Assembly (NCBI GenBank): GCA_916610825.1
Contig: OU744450.1
Location: 12,227,307 to 12,291,306, forward strand
DNA length: 64,000 bases
Direction of reading: 5' to 3'
Origin: Haliclystus octoradiatus
Lineage: Eukaryota > Cnidaria > Staurozoa > Stauromedusae > Haliclystidae
Position 1 is the stretch's first letter. Each line of letters starts with the position of its first letter. Both the position numbers and the translations under genes were made by a program. Shown piece by piece: positions 54,225-64,000 of this stretch. The notes beneath the pieces were generated by a model. It worked only from the letters and a program-made list of their open reading frames with translations. It was not told the DNA's origin and did not search any database.

Positions 54225-55200
54225 CCTATTAAATAAGAATTAAAAATTTAAACTATTTACATTACCACCATATAATTTTAATTTATCTAATAAAATACGA
54301 TGATCTACAGTGTCAAAAGATTTTTATTCAGAACATTATCAAAGCAAAATTCCGAAAAATTTAAAATACTGCCATCAGTGGAATGATTTTTACAGAGACC
54401 ATATGTATTGATAATTAGTTAATAAGTTATTGGTTGTTAAATAATAATTTAGTTGAATACGTACAATTTTTTCTAGAATCTTTGATATTATAGGAAGTTC
54501 TGATATAGGTCTGTAGTTTGTTCTCTCAGTTATGAAATCTCCTTTGTGCAACGGGATGACTTTAGCTGTTTTCAATGCATCCTGGAAGACACCATCCCTG
54601 AGAGAATGGTTAAATGTTTGTGTTAAGCCTAGTACAAAGCTATGTGCTGTTAACTTTAGTAGAGGAGTTTCAATATTATCTATCCCAATATAGCGTTTGT
54701 TGGGAAGTCTATAAATTAGTTGTTCAGTTTCTGAAATTGTTATTGGTTGGAGATTAAATTGATTAGCTAGTATATTAATATTTAATATGGAATTGGTATA
54801 ATTTTTTGCTGAGGTGATTGGATTACAATTTACAGATTGAATGGAAGAGGCTAATTTATCTGCTATATCTAGAAAATAATTATTAAATTGATTGGCTATT
54901 GTTAATTTATCAGTAATTAATTTGTCATCTATGTTGAGGGTATTAATATCTACATTTTCATTCTTATTTGGTAGTATTTCTTTAACAATTTCCACATTTG
55001 TTTTGGATTATCTTTATTTTCCGTTATGTTTTTATGGTAGTATTTTTTTTACATTGTCTAAAATAATTGGTGAATTTATTTCTAATTTTTTAAAATAAAT
55101 TAAAATAAGATGGATCTTTTGTCGTGATAAATATTTTGTGATAATTATCACATTTGTTTTTTAGCAGTTTAGCATGATCATCTAAATAAACCAACCATGA
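54225..55200 (-). pseudogene. LINE (CR1/L2-type) reverse transcriptase, N-terminal half
   Basis: Open frame 54995-54390 has NYFLDIADKLASSIQ, TAKVIPLHKGDFITERTNYR and PISELPIISKILEKIVRIQL, the fingers of a LINE reverse transcriptase (PISLLP-type block). Upstream pieces YFNLFKKIRNKFTNYF and downstream FDTVDHRILLDKLKLYGG in other frames extend the match to 55200 and 54225. The catalytic YxDD part is missing. Confidence 0.85.
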
Positions 55201-55443
55201 TTATTTTGCAGGCAACGGTGCAACATTCATTTCAGTGTCAGTAGAAACTTTAGGATCTGCATCAGTATTAACGATACTAATATTCAGACAAAGGGGGTAC
55301 GATTGGGATTGATGAACTATGAGTTTTTGGTTGACAGTCTACCAAAAAGTTCCAGATGAAGGTGGAACAAATGACAATGTTAATTGAATTTTTTTTTTCA
55401 AATTCTGGAAAAATTTTCAAAGGAATAGCCGTAATTTGAAGAA

Positions 55444-56112
55444 TTATTTTACGCTTTTGCAACTTTTTCCTTTGGGGCCTTTATTTTTCATAAACAAAAC
55501 AGGAGCAAAGTAGTTAGGTTGGTAATGCTGGCTAGCTAGCACCTTATCACTTGTACATAATAGGATTTTTATATCCATGCCCAGATCAATTGCTAAATGT
55601 GGCTTAATGATTTGCTTGAAGAGACGCTTGGGTTTTATGGTACCGTGATCAGGGTAAAATGCTTGTATGGACCTATTGGTGACACTAGAAATAGCAAGGA
55701 TACATAAAAACTTCCCCAGCATATATCCCTCTAGTTTAAAACTGCCTCCTTCTTTACAAGATCAGAGTTTCTCAGTCCAGTATCAACACTCTCATGAGAG
55801 ACACACATTGGAAGTATATTCCCAAAGAGTGGGAATCTATCTCTATGTTGCTTGCGAACTGTTGTGAATACAGGATGATTGGCATAAAAAGTAGCATTTA
55901 AATAATGTTCTATAGAACTCAATAGCCTTAATGCATTCACTGAAGAATTATTTTCCGCCACAAGGAGAGAAATAGAACTATAGAGACAGTTACCATCTTC
56001 TTCGGAGAGTAACATTCCAGAATGTCGGCTTTTAAGTTTTTGAGGATAAAGGGAAGCTGCGTTCCGCATCCATGTCTCTAAAAAATATGTGCCTATCAAT
56101 GCTTTCTTAGTA
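55444..56112 (-). pseudogene. OTU/vertnin-like TE protein fragment
   Basis: LSEEDGNCLYSSISLLVAEN then LRLLSSIEHYLNATFYANHP and LAISSVTNRSIQAFYPDHG. EDGNC-x-x-SIS resembles the D-G-N-C nucleophile block of OTU proteases, and LRLL-x-IE-YLN-FYANHP resembles vertnin-type proteins. Frames change near 55740. Function in its host is unknown. Confidence 0.55.
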
Positions 56113-56647
56113 GCAATTCATCACATTTTACTGGACATGATCGTACTTCTAAAATCAATATTCATCTCGTTTTTGAAATGCTTGGCTCCATTTAAAATGA
56201 AGATAGTAAAAAAATAAGTAAACAAACGCTACAAAGTTATTTAAACTGACAGTTTATGTAGATATTATATACTTTTTATTTCATAACAAACGCCAAAGAT
56301 ATTACACAATCAAGTTGGTTAATTTCATAAGGCATATTATACAAGGCATTATCATCGTTATGTGGTGTTGCTGTTTACACTTTTTGTCAGGACTATTGAC
56401 AAAATCAACATTCTAAAAACTGTGTGATATATAAAATGGCTCACTGTGTGATATATAATATTTGATGTTTTTGTGAAATTAATGGAATATTTTAGCCTTC
56501 AGCATACTGCAAGCATTATTTGGTCATTGGTACAGTACATTGTACTCTTCCTAATAAGACATCAAGCCTATAGACAATATAAAACATTTTTCATGCTATG
56601 TATTCTTTTTCATTATGTATGCTTTTCTGTTTTGAAGTATCAAGGTA

Positions 56648-56868
56648 CCCCTGCATAAAACAGTTCAGGAGTTCATGAACAGTTCCTGAACATTAAATGG
56701 CCAAATTTTCATGAACTGTTCATGAACGTTAGATGGCCTCATATTCATGAACTGTTCATGAACAGTTCAGGAGCTTTCATGAACAGTTCATGAAAAAGTC
56801 CATGAAATTTAACATTTATGAAGTATGAACTTCATGAAGTCCTGAATTGTTTTTTGCAAGGGTCTAAG
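56648..56868. repeat. Fold-back element rich in TTCATGAACTGTTCATGAAC
   Basis: It starts CCTGCATAAAACAGTTCAGG and ends CCTGAATTGTTTTTTGCAAGG, with many nested copies of TTCATGAAC between. Related to the small fold-back at 38154-38202. Confidence 0.8.
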
Positions 56869-58169
56869 TAACATGCCATGTAGTCATCTTGAGAAAATGG
56901 TTGCAGTAAAGAAGTTAAGTTAACAAACTGATTTCAATTTAAATTGAATGTAACACAGATTGTCTACTTTAGAGTATTTGAATGATAACTAAAATTTCAT
57001 ATAAGGGTAGGCCTAAATATTGTGAATGGTTTCTTTTAACCTGCAGTATGTAATAATTAATAATACTGATATTTACATTGACTTTAAGCTGATCACACTT
57101 AGTTGTAAATTATGCGCACATGAGTGTATTGCACAGCGTTGTAAAACTAACACTTATAATCGAAATGATAAATTCGAAAATCGTATATGATTAATAAAAC
57201 AGAGTTACACAAGTTTTCTTCATGTTTGGTTGTTTGTTTTATCTTATTGTATCTTATTTGGTTCATTAATTTTTATTGCAAAGGACAATGTTCTGCTCAA
57301 ATTTTGAATCTATATTCATATATTTATCATTTTCACTGAAGTTGTTGTAAATTTGTATTGTTTAAATCTGAACATTCACAACTATATCTATATTTTGTTG
57401 ATCTAAAAATTATGATTGTATCTCATCGATTGTACATCACATAAATATGCAACGTTATCTATTTTCTAATAATTAAGGCTGAATGTAACATTCTGTAGAG
57501 TGCGATAAATCATAGCATGAAGAATGACTATTCGTAAGAAGTTTGTAAGCTAGACCTATCAAGATATTCGCAGAGCTCGTCAGTAGTAATCTTTTCCATA
57601 GGATATGAATCCCTTAGTGTTTGATATTGTTTTGAAAATTGGATGTAATGTAGTCATAAATAAAATTCTAAAACTCAGATAATAAAACTCAGTTTTTAAA
57701 AATAAGTTTTTTATTGTAACCAATAACTTAAACAATCAGACTGAGACTGAGAGTTGTTAAATTGGTATATTTTATAATAACAATTAAGTCAAACTATAAT
57801 GATATTTGTTTCAAGAACTTATCTAGAATGTATCTTTATTAGTAATATATACAGCTACATTCAAATATTTATATAAACTGTACAAACATTAAGCACTATA
57901 AGATGTAATATGAAAAAATTAATACTAATTTTTGTAACTCCAAGAACACAGATACAGTGATCAACAGGCAGTTCTTTAACTATCTAAATACTTTACCTGA
58001 AAAAACCACCTAAATGATCACCATATCATGTGAAAATTGTAATTACAGAAATGCTATGCTTCTATTTGATATTCATTGTATGATGTATATGCTACAAATA
58101 ACGATACAATTAACAAATGTAACATGTTACTATATTACCAAAATACCGGTAGCTAATTATTAGGTAAGC
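56869..58169. other. Spacer, nothing recognised
   Basis: AT-rich, no gene seen. Confidence 0.4.
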
Positions 58170-58682
58170 CTAGTGTAAATAGAAGAATCTTCTATTGTTC
58201 AATCTAACTGCTTGACTCCACGCATTCTGTGGTGTTGTGACGTTATTGATTGCTGTGTTCATCTTATGATTGAGGAACTCCACTGATTGCTGTTGGAAGT
58301 GATGAAGACATCCATAATTTTTATATAGAAACGGTAAATGTGTCAGTAAATGACGATAAGTTGGTATGCTTTCAACAAATAAATGTTGCTGAAAAAGTTT
58401 TAAAAATTGCTGTACGTTGGTTTTGAAAATTTCACTATCTCCTGATGACGAAGTCCTGATGGAGCTCCACAGCGTATTCCAGGCATCGAAAGTTTTTAAA
58501 ATGTTCTCTTGTTGGACTTTGCTTACTTTTATACAAAACTTCCCAATTGCTTCTTTACAGAATATCTTCTCCAGCATTGTTTGCCTCATCTTGCCAGTAA
58601 GTTTTGAAAATTTAATTCCTTCCTTATCACTACATTTTAAATTAAATCCGGTAATACCTTCTGCGAGACATAGCTCTTCCAA
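58170..58682 (-). pseudogene. Unclassified TE-like protein, C-terminal segment
   Basis: 170 codons: EELCLAEGITGFNLKCSDKE, MRQTMLEKIFCKEAIGKFC, and YRHLLTHLPFLYKNYGCLHH then FQQQSVEFLNHKMNTAINN. I recall similar sequences from large uncharacterised families in cnidarian genomes, always beside a C-x-x-C-K region like the one at 58898-59139, but cannot name the superfamily. Confidence 0.5.
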
Positions 58683-58728
58683 TTTTATTCTCCCTGTATC
58701 ACAAATTTTATTCTCCCTGTATCACAAA
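58683..58728. repeat. Exact 23 bp tandem duplication
   Basis: The unit TTTTATTCTCCCTGTATCAC plus AAA occurs twice in a row. It lies in the coding frame of the unclassified gene and shifts it (minus strand GRIKFVIQGE then stop). Confidence 0.95.
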
Positions 58729-58897
58729 GTGTTCGACAGAACAGATGATCTGTCACTCTTAGAAAGCAATGCAGAGTGTCAATTAATACGAAATCAAGTA
58801 ATGATGTATCTGCTAATGGTAGTCTTTTATCAGAATTGTAGCCTGGCTCTTTGGATAATAGTTTGGGTAGTACAAAATTGCCATCACCGATTTGTTT

Positions 58898-59139
58898 CTA
58901 ACGCTTGGTGCATGTGTAACCATTTTCAATATCACATCGATGCCAATTAGCCTTGTTGCATTTGCAATAGATACAGGTATAGTGGCCATTAGCTTCTTTG
59001 TAACCTAGTGTTATAAGTAGTGACTTATAGTCCATCACCAGGAATTTTTTTATTGCATATCCCTCAATTGAAGTTTCCATTATTTTAGGAAGAAGTTTCC
59101 AAAATCCACTGCTTTGATGTAAAGTGTAACTTTCTTTTC
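58898..59139 (-). pseudogene. Unclassified TE-like protein, Cys-rich exon
   Basis: After a TTAG acceptor it reads GFWKLLPKIMETSIEGYAIK then LVMDYKSLLITLGYKEANGH and YTCIYCKCNKANWHRCD. The D-x-K-x-L-x-x-x-LG...ANG-Y-C-CKC pattern is shared by the recalled family. Confidence 0.5.
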
Positions 59140-59434
59140 CTAACATGAGAAAAATATTAAAGCATAAGTTAAAAATGTTCACTTAATAAAAAAAATGGAT
59201 GGAAAATTGTAAACATTTTACTTTCTGTCAGGCTAGGCCTATTTAATGAAGTTTGAAAGCAAGAGATACTATGTTATCTCGCATTTAACTATAGGCCTAG
59301 TATGTAAATATCTGAGTTTGATCAGTTCTAGTAAACAGCCTAGTAGCCTACAGTAGCTATGTCAGATATTTGTATAGGCGTATGTCCCTATCAATACTAT
59401 TTCAGCAATAATGAATAAATATCACAACAATTAC

Positions 59435-59677
59435 CTTGAATTCCAACAAGTGGCTCACAGTTTTCTATCTTTTGCGTACCATCAACAACTGTTGCAGAGA
59501 ACACCAACCCCTCCCTGAATTTACCACAATTATGTCCATCACCAGAGAACTTGATCTTGATATCACCAGGTGGGTATGTTTTGATGAAGGCTATATATAC
59601 TTCTACAGGGTCGTTACACTGGCTATCTGCATTTTTCCTTGCCTGTCTCACATGTCTGAGTGATGGTTGATGTTTCC
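59435..59677 (-). CDS. Unclassified TE-like gene, internal exon copy 1
   Basis: An 81-codon exon with an intact ACAG acceptor and GTAATT donor: GKHQPSLRHVRQARKNADSQ, IKTYPPGDIKIKFSGDGHNC and FSATVVDGTQKIENC. The IKFSGDG block resembles IKLTGDGT-type sequence of the same recalled family. An exon copy at 62102-62344 has the same length and borders. Confidence 0.6.
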
Positions 59678-59939
59678 CTGTCAGAAGTAAAAAAGAGATT
59701 AAACACTGTATGTTGTGGATAAAGTAGACTATAATCAGTCAATTCAGTTGTTCATGTAATATAGCTCGTCTTATAATAATATTGTAGGCCTATAGATTTT
59801 ATCAAAACATTTCAATCGAAACAATGAACATTAGATTATATGTTAGACTGGTAGGCCTAATTATGATCTTAACAAATGTAGGTTAATTGCCCTAGCAACA
59901 GATATTTTTATAATCTATAGTTTACCTTTTAGATCTGCA

Positions 59940-60730
59940 AATTTTCTTTGGGAAATAGCACACTTGTCAAGTGTTCTGCTCATTTCACCTGGTAACACTT
60001 TCTCGACAATTGCAAATTTTTACCTCCAGACATGATTTCTAGCTCATCTAGCATGGCTTTTCTCTTTATTGGATTGTTCTCTTGCTTCTGCCAGGTTCTC
60101 GCAGTAGACTGACAGCAGATTTGTTTCGTTTTGCTGCAATGAGTTGGTTGTTTATGTTGTATAGTTCCATTTGCAGCAAAGACACTTTGATTTCAAGTTT
60201 TTTTTACTGTTGACTCAGGATAGGAAACAGTAACTGTAAAAGTTTTAAAAACACCGTTAACTAATTTCGTTTTAAATTTTCTTCCTCTATCTCTTGATCG
60301 TAGAGCCTTGAAGTAGCTACATTTGATCCTTAGCACCTTCCTTCTAACTTTATCATCTGCAGATAATATGGCATTGTTCCCAATAATTGTTTTTAGTGCA
60401 GTAGGCTATTGATTGACCCGATATTGATTGTGTCTGTTGCCTTTAGCCCATATTCTAGTAGCTTGAAAAATAAGTTTGAAAAATGAAATGTTATAACTTC
60501 ATGTGTCATTTTGATGCTGGTGCCCCACAAATTCTTTTTCAACTTCTATAGTAATTGTTATCTTTGTTAAATCCACTCTAGGAACTTTTCTTGTTCTGAC
60601 AATCACACCAATAACAGATGTCTTGATGACACCAGAATACTTTATGTGCCTGTTAAATAAATCCTCTTGACAATTTCCTAAAAAGTTTTCCACAGTCGAC
60701 AGTTACATTATAACAAACTTTGAAGGTATT
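59940..60730 (-). pseudogene. Unclassified TE-like gene, upstream exons
   Basis: KAMLDELEIMSGGKNLQLSR (near 60030), QMELYNINNQLIAAKRNK (near 60150) and MENFLGNCQEDLFNRHIKYS (60693-60499) lie on the same strand just upstream. They are plausibly 5' parts, but frames are broken and the match is weak. Confidence 0.3.
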
Positions 60731-61389
60731 TTCTTCTACAATCTGGTAATCCGTTGCTCTATTTGTTTAATCAAAACTTCCCATGCACCTCTACACTCCT
60801 AGCTGACACCGATCTTCATAGCAAACTGAATGAAAAGTAAAAGAATAATTGTTAGGCTATAATTTAAATCATAAATGTATCAATACATGATTCATAAAAG
60901 ATTTATATTAATCAATGCATTCCTATTTGGTCAGGCCTATAACCTGTAACTAAAATAACCTATACTGAGAGGAGAGGGTTTGAATTGAAGTGTTTAATTG
61001 ATCTTGTCAGAGAAATATTTGATATAGGCTATATGGCGAGGTTGATTACCAAGCACAAACAAACAAAAAACTGTACTGTTGTAGAGTTTCATTAGGATTT
61101 TGATATAATAAGCTGAATATAACATAGACTCAAATCACTAATGAACTTACCTTTAAAACTCAAAATACATCCAGTCCTCACTTTACAATATTACAACGCT
61201 CAACTGAAAGAAGCCAACCCTTATATACAAAAATTTTCAGATGACCTTTGAGCATCATATGACAGCTCATGTAATGAGTGTTAACCCCATGATTATCAGG
61301 CTTTAGTCATTGGAAAGTCACAAGATCAAATCATGGGATACAAATTTAGTCATACTCATAGACAAATCTGATTCAAAATTGAAATGCAT

Positions 61390-61796
61390 GTAAAAACAAG
61401 AGCATGGATGAATTTGGCACTTGCCAAGATGCTAAAAAGGACATTGCTGAACATAGGTGAACCAGATGCAAATGAGATGAAAAGAGCCAAATTTGAATTT
61501 ATCAAAGAGCAACAGAGTGAATTTTTCATTGTTGAGCTTAATAATGCTTCAAAATAGGCAGCTGGTCTATCAAAACTGAACTTAGTTGAATGGGAGCATT
61601 ATTTGTCACAAATGGTCTATTGAGAGCAAACTCAAGATTGAAGGGTATGCCTGACTTACCAATAGAGGCAAGACGTCCAATAATTTTGCCAAGAGATTCC
61701 AAAATAACAGAACTTACTATACGTCAAGGTCACGAAGAAACAGGAGATTTGTTCTCCATATCACAAGTAATGACAAAAGTAAGAGAACGAAGATGA
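61390..61796 (+). pseudogene. BEL/Pao integrase N-terminal (zinc-binding) fragment
   Basis: LAKMLKRTLLNIGEPDANEM and FIVELNNASK, a stop, then NGLLRANSRLKGMPDLPIEA and RPIILPRDSKITELTIRQGH. NGLLR-x-x-RL-x-x-MPDLP and PIILP-x-S-x-T-x-LIIR-H-E are the BEL/Pao linker and the first His of the integrase zinc motif. It ends at VRERR. A separate copy from the element at 20933-23225, and on the other strand. Confidence 0.8.
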
Positions 61797-62101
61797 ACAA
61801 TCACTTTCTTTCAGGCTAGGCCCATTTGATTAGGAAAATCAAATTCAGATGCTTGTATGCTATAAGTGTCAATTGATGCTGGGAAGTTTGAAAGCAAGAG
61901 ATACTATGTAAAGATATCTCCGCATAATGGTAAGCCTAGGCTATATATACATTATATAGCTTACATTTAAATATAGTATTTAAATATCTGAGTTTGATCA
62001 GTTCTAGTAAACAGCCTACAGTAGCTATGCCAGATATTTTTATAGGAGTAGTCCCTATTAATACTATTTTAGCAATAATGGACAAATATCACAACAATTA
62101 C

Positions 62102-62344
62102 CTTGAATTCCAACAAGTGGCTCACAGTTTTCAATCTTTTGGGTACCATCAACAACTGTTGCAGAGAAGACCAACCCCTCCCTGAATTTAACACAATTAT
62201 GTCTATCACCAGAGAACTTGATCTTGATATCACCAGGTGGGTATGTTTTGATGAAGGCTTTATACACTTCTACAGGGTCGTTACACTGGCTATCTGCATT
62301 CTTCCTTGCCTTTCTCACATGTCTGAATGATGGTTGATGTTTCC
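62102..62344 (-). CDS. Unclassified TE-like gene, internal exon copy 2
   Basis: Same exon as 59435-59677, 81 codons and open, with RKARKNADSQCNDPVEVYKA and IKIKFSGDRHNCVKFREG. Both splice sites are kept. Surrounding intron sequence (61801-62675) is also duplicated from 59218-59950 with small insertions. Confidence 0.6.
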
Positions 62345-62675
62345 CTGTCAGAAAAAAAAGAAATACTTTATGTTGTGAATGGAGTAGAAAATACTGTAAT
62401 CAGTCAATTCAGTTGTTCATGTAATACTGCTCGTCTTATAATATAAATTCTGTAGGCATATAGATTTTATCAAAACATTGCAATTGAAACAATGAAATTA
62501 TAGCAAGGGTTATAAGAATGCATTTGTAGTACAGTACCGGTATACATTAGACTGGTAGGCCTAAATATGATCTAGGCTCACGCATAGCCGACACTTAAAA
62601 TTAACAAATGTAGGTTAATTGCCCTAACAACAGATATTTTTATAATCTATAGTTTACATTTAGATCTGCAAATTT

Positions 62676-64000
62676 TAAAATTTTAAAATTTTCAGTGTGG
62701 CTTTGATGCCAATGTGGTTTGTTACATTTATAGCATAATTTTCCTATTTTGAGTGAATGAACAAGCCCCCTGAGCATATTTGTTTAGTTTTGTGTAGTCA
62801 ATTCATAAACATAAATTCGATCTCTGGACAGCAACTAAAGGGTCAACAAATGGAGAGGGAATGGCACAAGTGGTATTATGAGCACCCTATAACGAATTCA
62901 GGTGTAATCTTCAGATGTGAGGTGTCTGTGTCTATATCAGAACAACCTTACCCTATCACTATCTCCTACTTAAGTTTACTAGAGAGCTACAGAAGAGGAA
63001 TGAATTTTTCTATCCATTGCCCAAATGAGAGGAACTTTCACATATTTATAACCATATTTTGAAGCATATATTTGAAAGAAGATATTGAAATTGACTTGTT
63101 CTGAATTTTCCACAACTGGTTCACTAAGCTTTTCCCTTGAAGCAATACATATAATCAATAATAAAAGCATTCACCCTATGAAAGCTCTGTGATCAATCTA
63201 TATGAATTTCAGATCAATGTTTTCATGCTTTTTTCTGGGTTGTCTTACATGACTCTCGATTTGACAAGACTGACTTTTGACTATATATTTGCAGCTGATA
63301 AACAGCACACTTGAAAATGGGCACAATCATTTGAGCTGTATAGTACATATTTTCACTGTCACAATTTATAATGTCTGAATCGCTCAGGATCAATACACAG
63401 ATAGAATACGGTTAAGAAATACAATACCATGAGAACTATCAAAGCTCATAAAAACTAGGAAAAGTTTATGAACTTTGTCATAATAACAACATTATATGAC
63501 AAAAGAGTCGATGAATACACATTCTTTACTCTTACTTAAGTTTCACACATTTTAATGCGATCATCGGACATCATTTTTTACTCAATAAAAATAAACATGA
63601 TATACTGCTACTATGATAAACTACCGTAATTCCGCTTTCTATTGTTTAATACAATTATATTGTTATTGCTTTTGTTGATATAATGATAGAAAAGTATGAT
63701 GGTTTCCCGTAATCAGTAAATTATTATTTGGTTTTTAATTGTTTTAACTTAGACAAGCAGTATTATTCTTGCGACAACATTAAGAGATTAATTCAGATTG
63801 CTTGTTTTGGTTTGCGCGTATAATGTAATATATTTCTAATATGAATCTAAAATGGCATATGAACTGTGTCATTGATATCCCTGAAAGTTCATGAGCAGTA
63901 TGATGAAAGATTTTTCTCAATTTTTATTCTGGTTTTATTCGTAATCTTGTCTGTATGTAGTACGTAACTAAGTTAACTCTGTCAACTTAGATTCTTAAAC
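62676..64000. other. Right edge, nothing recognised
   Basis: A 101-codon open frame at 62757-63062 (+) resembles no family I know. No further APC7 exon was recognised. Confidence 0.4.

Noticed and set aside
62757-63062. 101-codon + strand gene
   Set aside because: No recognisable motif, no splice or start context, and it lies in repeat-rich DNA.

Overview
The window looks like nuclear DNA from an AT-rich animal genome. It holds one spliced host gene whose introns are packed with decayed and nested transposable elements (TEs). The mix of TEs (Academ-like, Crypton, BEL/Pao, DIRS-like, Penelope-like, hAT, PIF/Harbinger, ISL2EU-like, CR1/L2-type LINEs, tRNA-derived SINEs) is typical of marine invertebrates such as echinoderms, hemichordates, cnidarians and molluscs. 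I cannot name the species. Frequent short runs like taggccta faintly suggest an invertebrate deuterostome.

Host gene: twelve exons on the + strand, from 1374 to 40442, encode the first 326 residues of anaphase-promoting complex subunit 7 (ANAPC7/APC7). All have GT-AG borders and all phases agree. Intron 1 is 25.9 kb (1440-27320). The last visible exon ends at 40442, and no further APC7 exon was recognised in the remaining 23.5 kb, so the C-terminal TPR half should lie to the right of the window.

Layout. 1-1373: upstream flank with a hairpin. 1499-11244: a 9.7 kb Academ-like DNA transposon with ~510 bp inverted terminal repeats, inserted about 60 bp after the exon 1 donor. It carries one multi-exon gene on the minus strand (Cys-rich N-terminus, DDE-like transposase, XPG-like nuclease, CXC motif), now broken by a frameshift and a TAG, and a six-copy 167 bp tandem array. 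A 783 bp TTAA-flanked MITE sits inside its right terminal repeat. 11.6-20.7 kb: pogo-like MITE, LINE, DIRS-like, hAT, PHD/Ulp1, ISL2EU-like and MULE-like fragments. 20933-23225: a BEL/Pao element with both LTRs and a 5 bp target duplication, but no RT or integrase. 23.7-25.8 kb: a hAT gene interrupted by a 153 bp MITE. 26.3-26.8 kb: a Penelope-like GIY-YIG fragment. 27.3-40.4 kb: APC7 exons 2-12 with MITEs, a Harbinger deletion derivative, SINEs and a degenerate tRNA-like sequence in the introns. 40.4-64 kb: hAT pieces, a nearly open Crypton recombinase, duplicated 5' exons around rearranged HECT fragments, a LINE, an OTU/vertnin-like fragment, an unclassified multi-exon TE-like gene with a duplicated exon, and a BEL/Pao integrase fragment.

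APC7 is the only gene here that looks like functioning host sequence. The others are mobile-element genes, most visibly disabled. The most informative structures are the nesting events, several of which are dated or proved by an intact copy of the empty site within the window.
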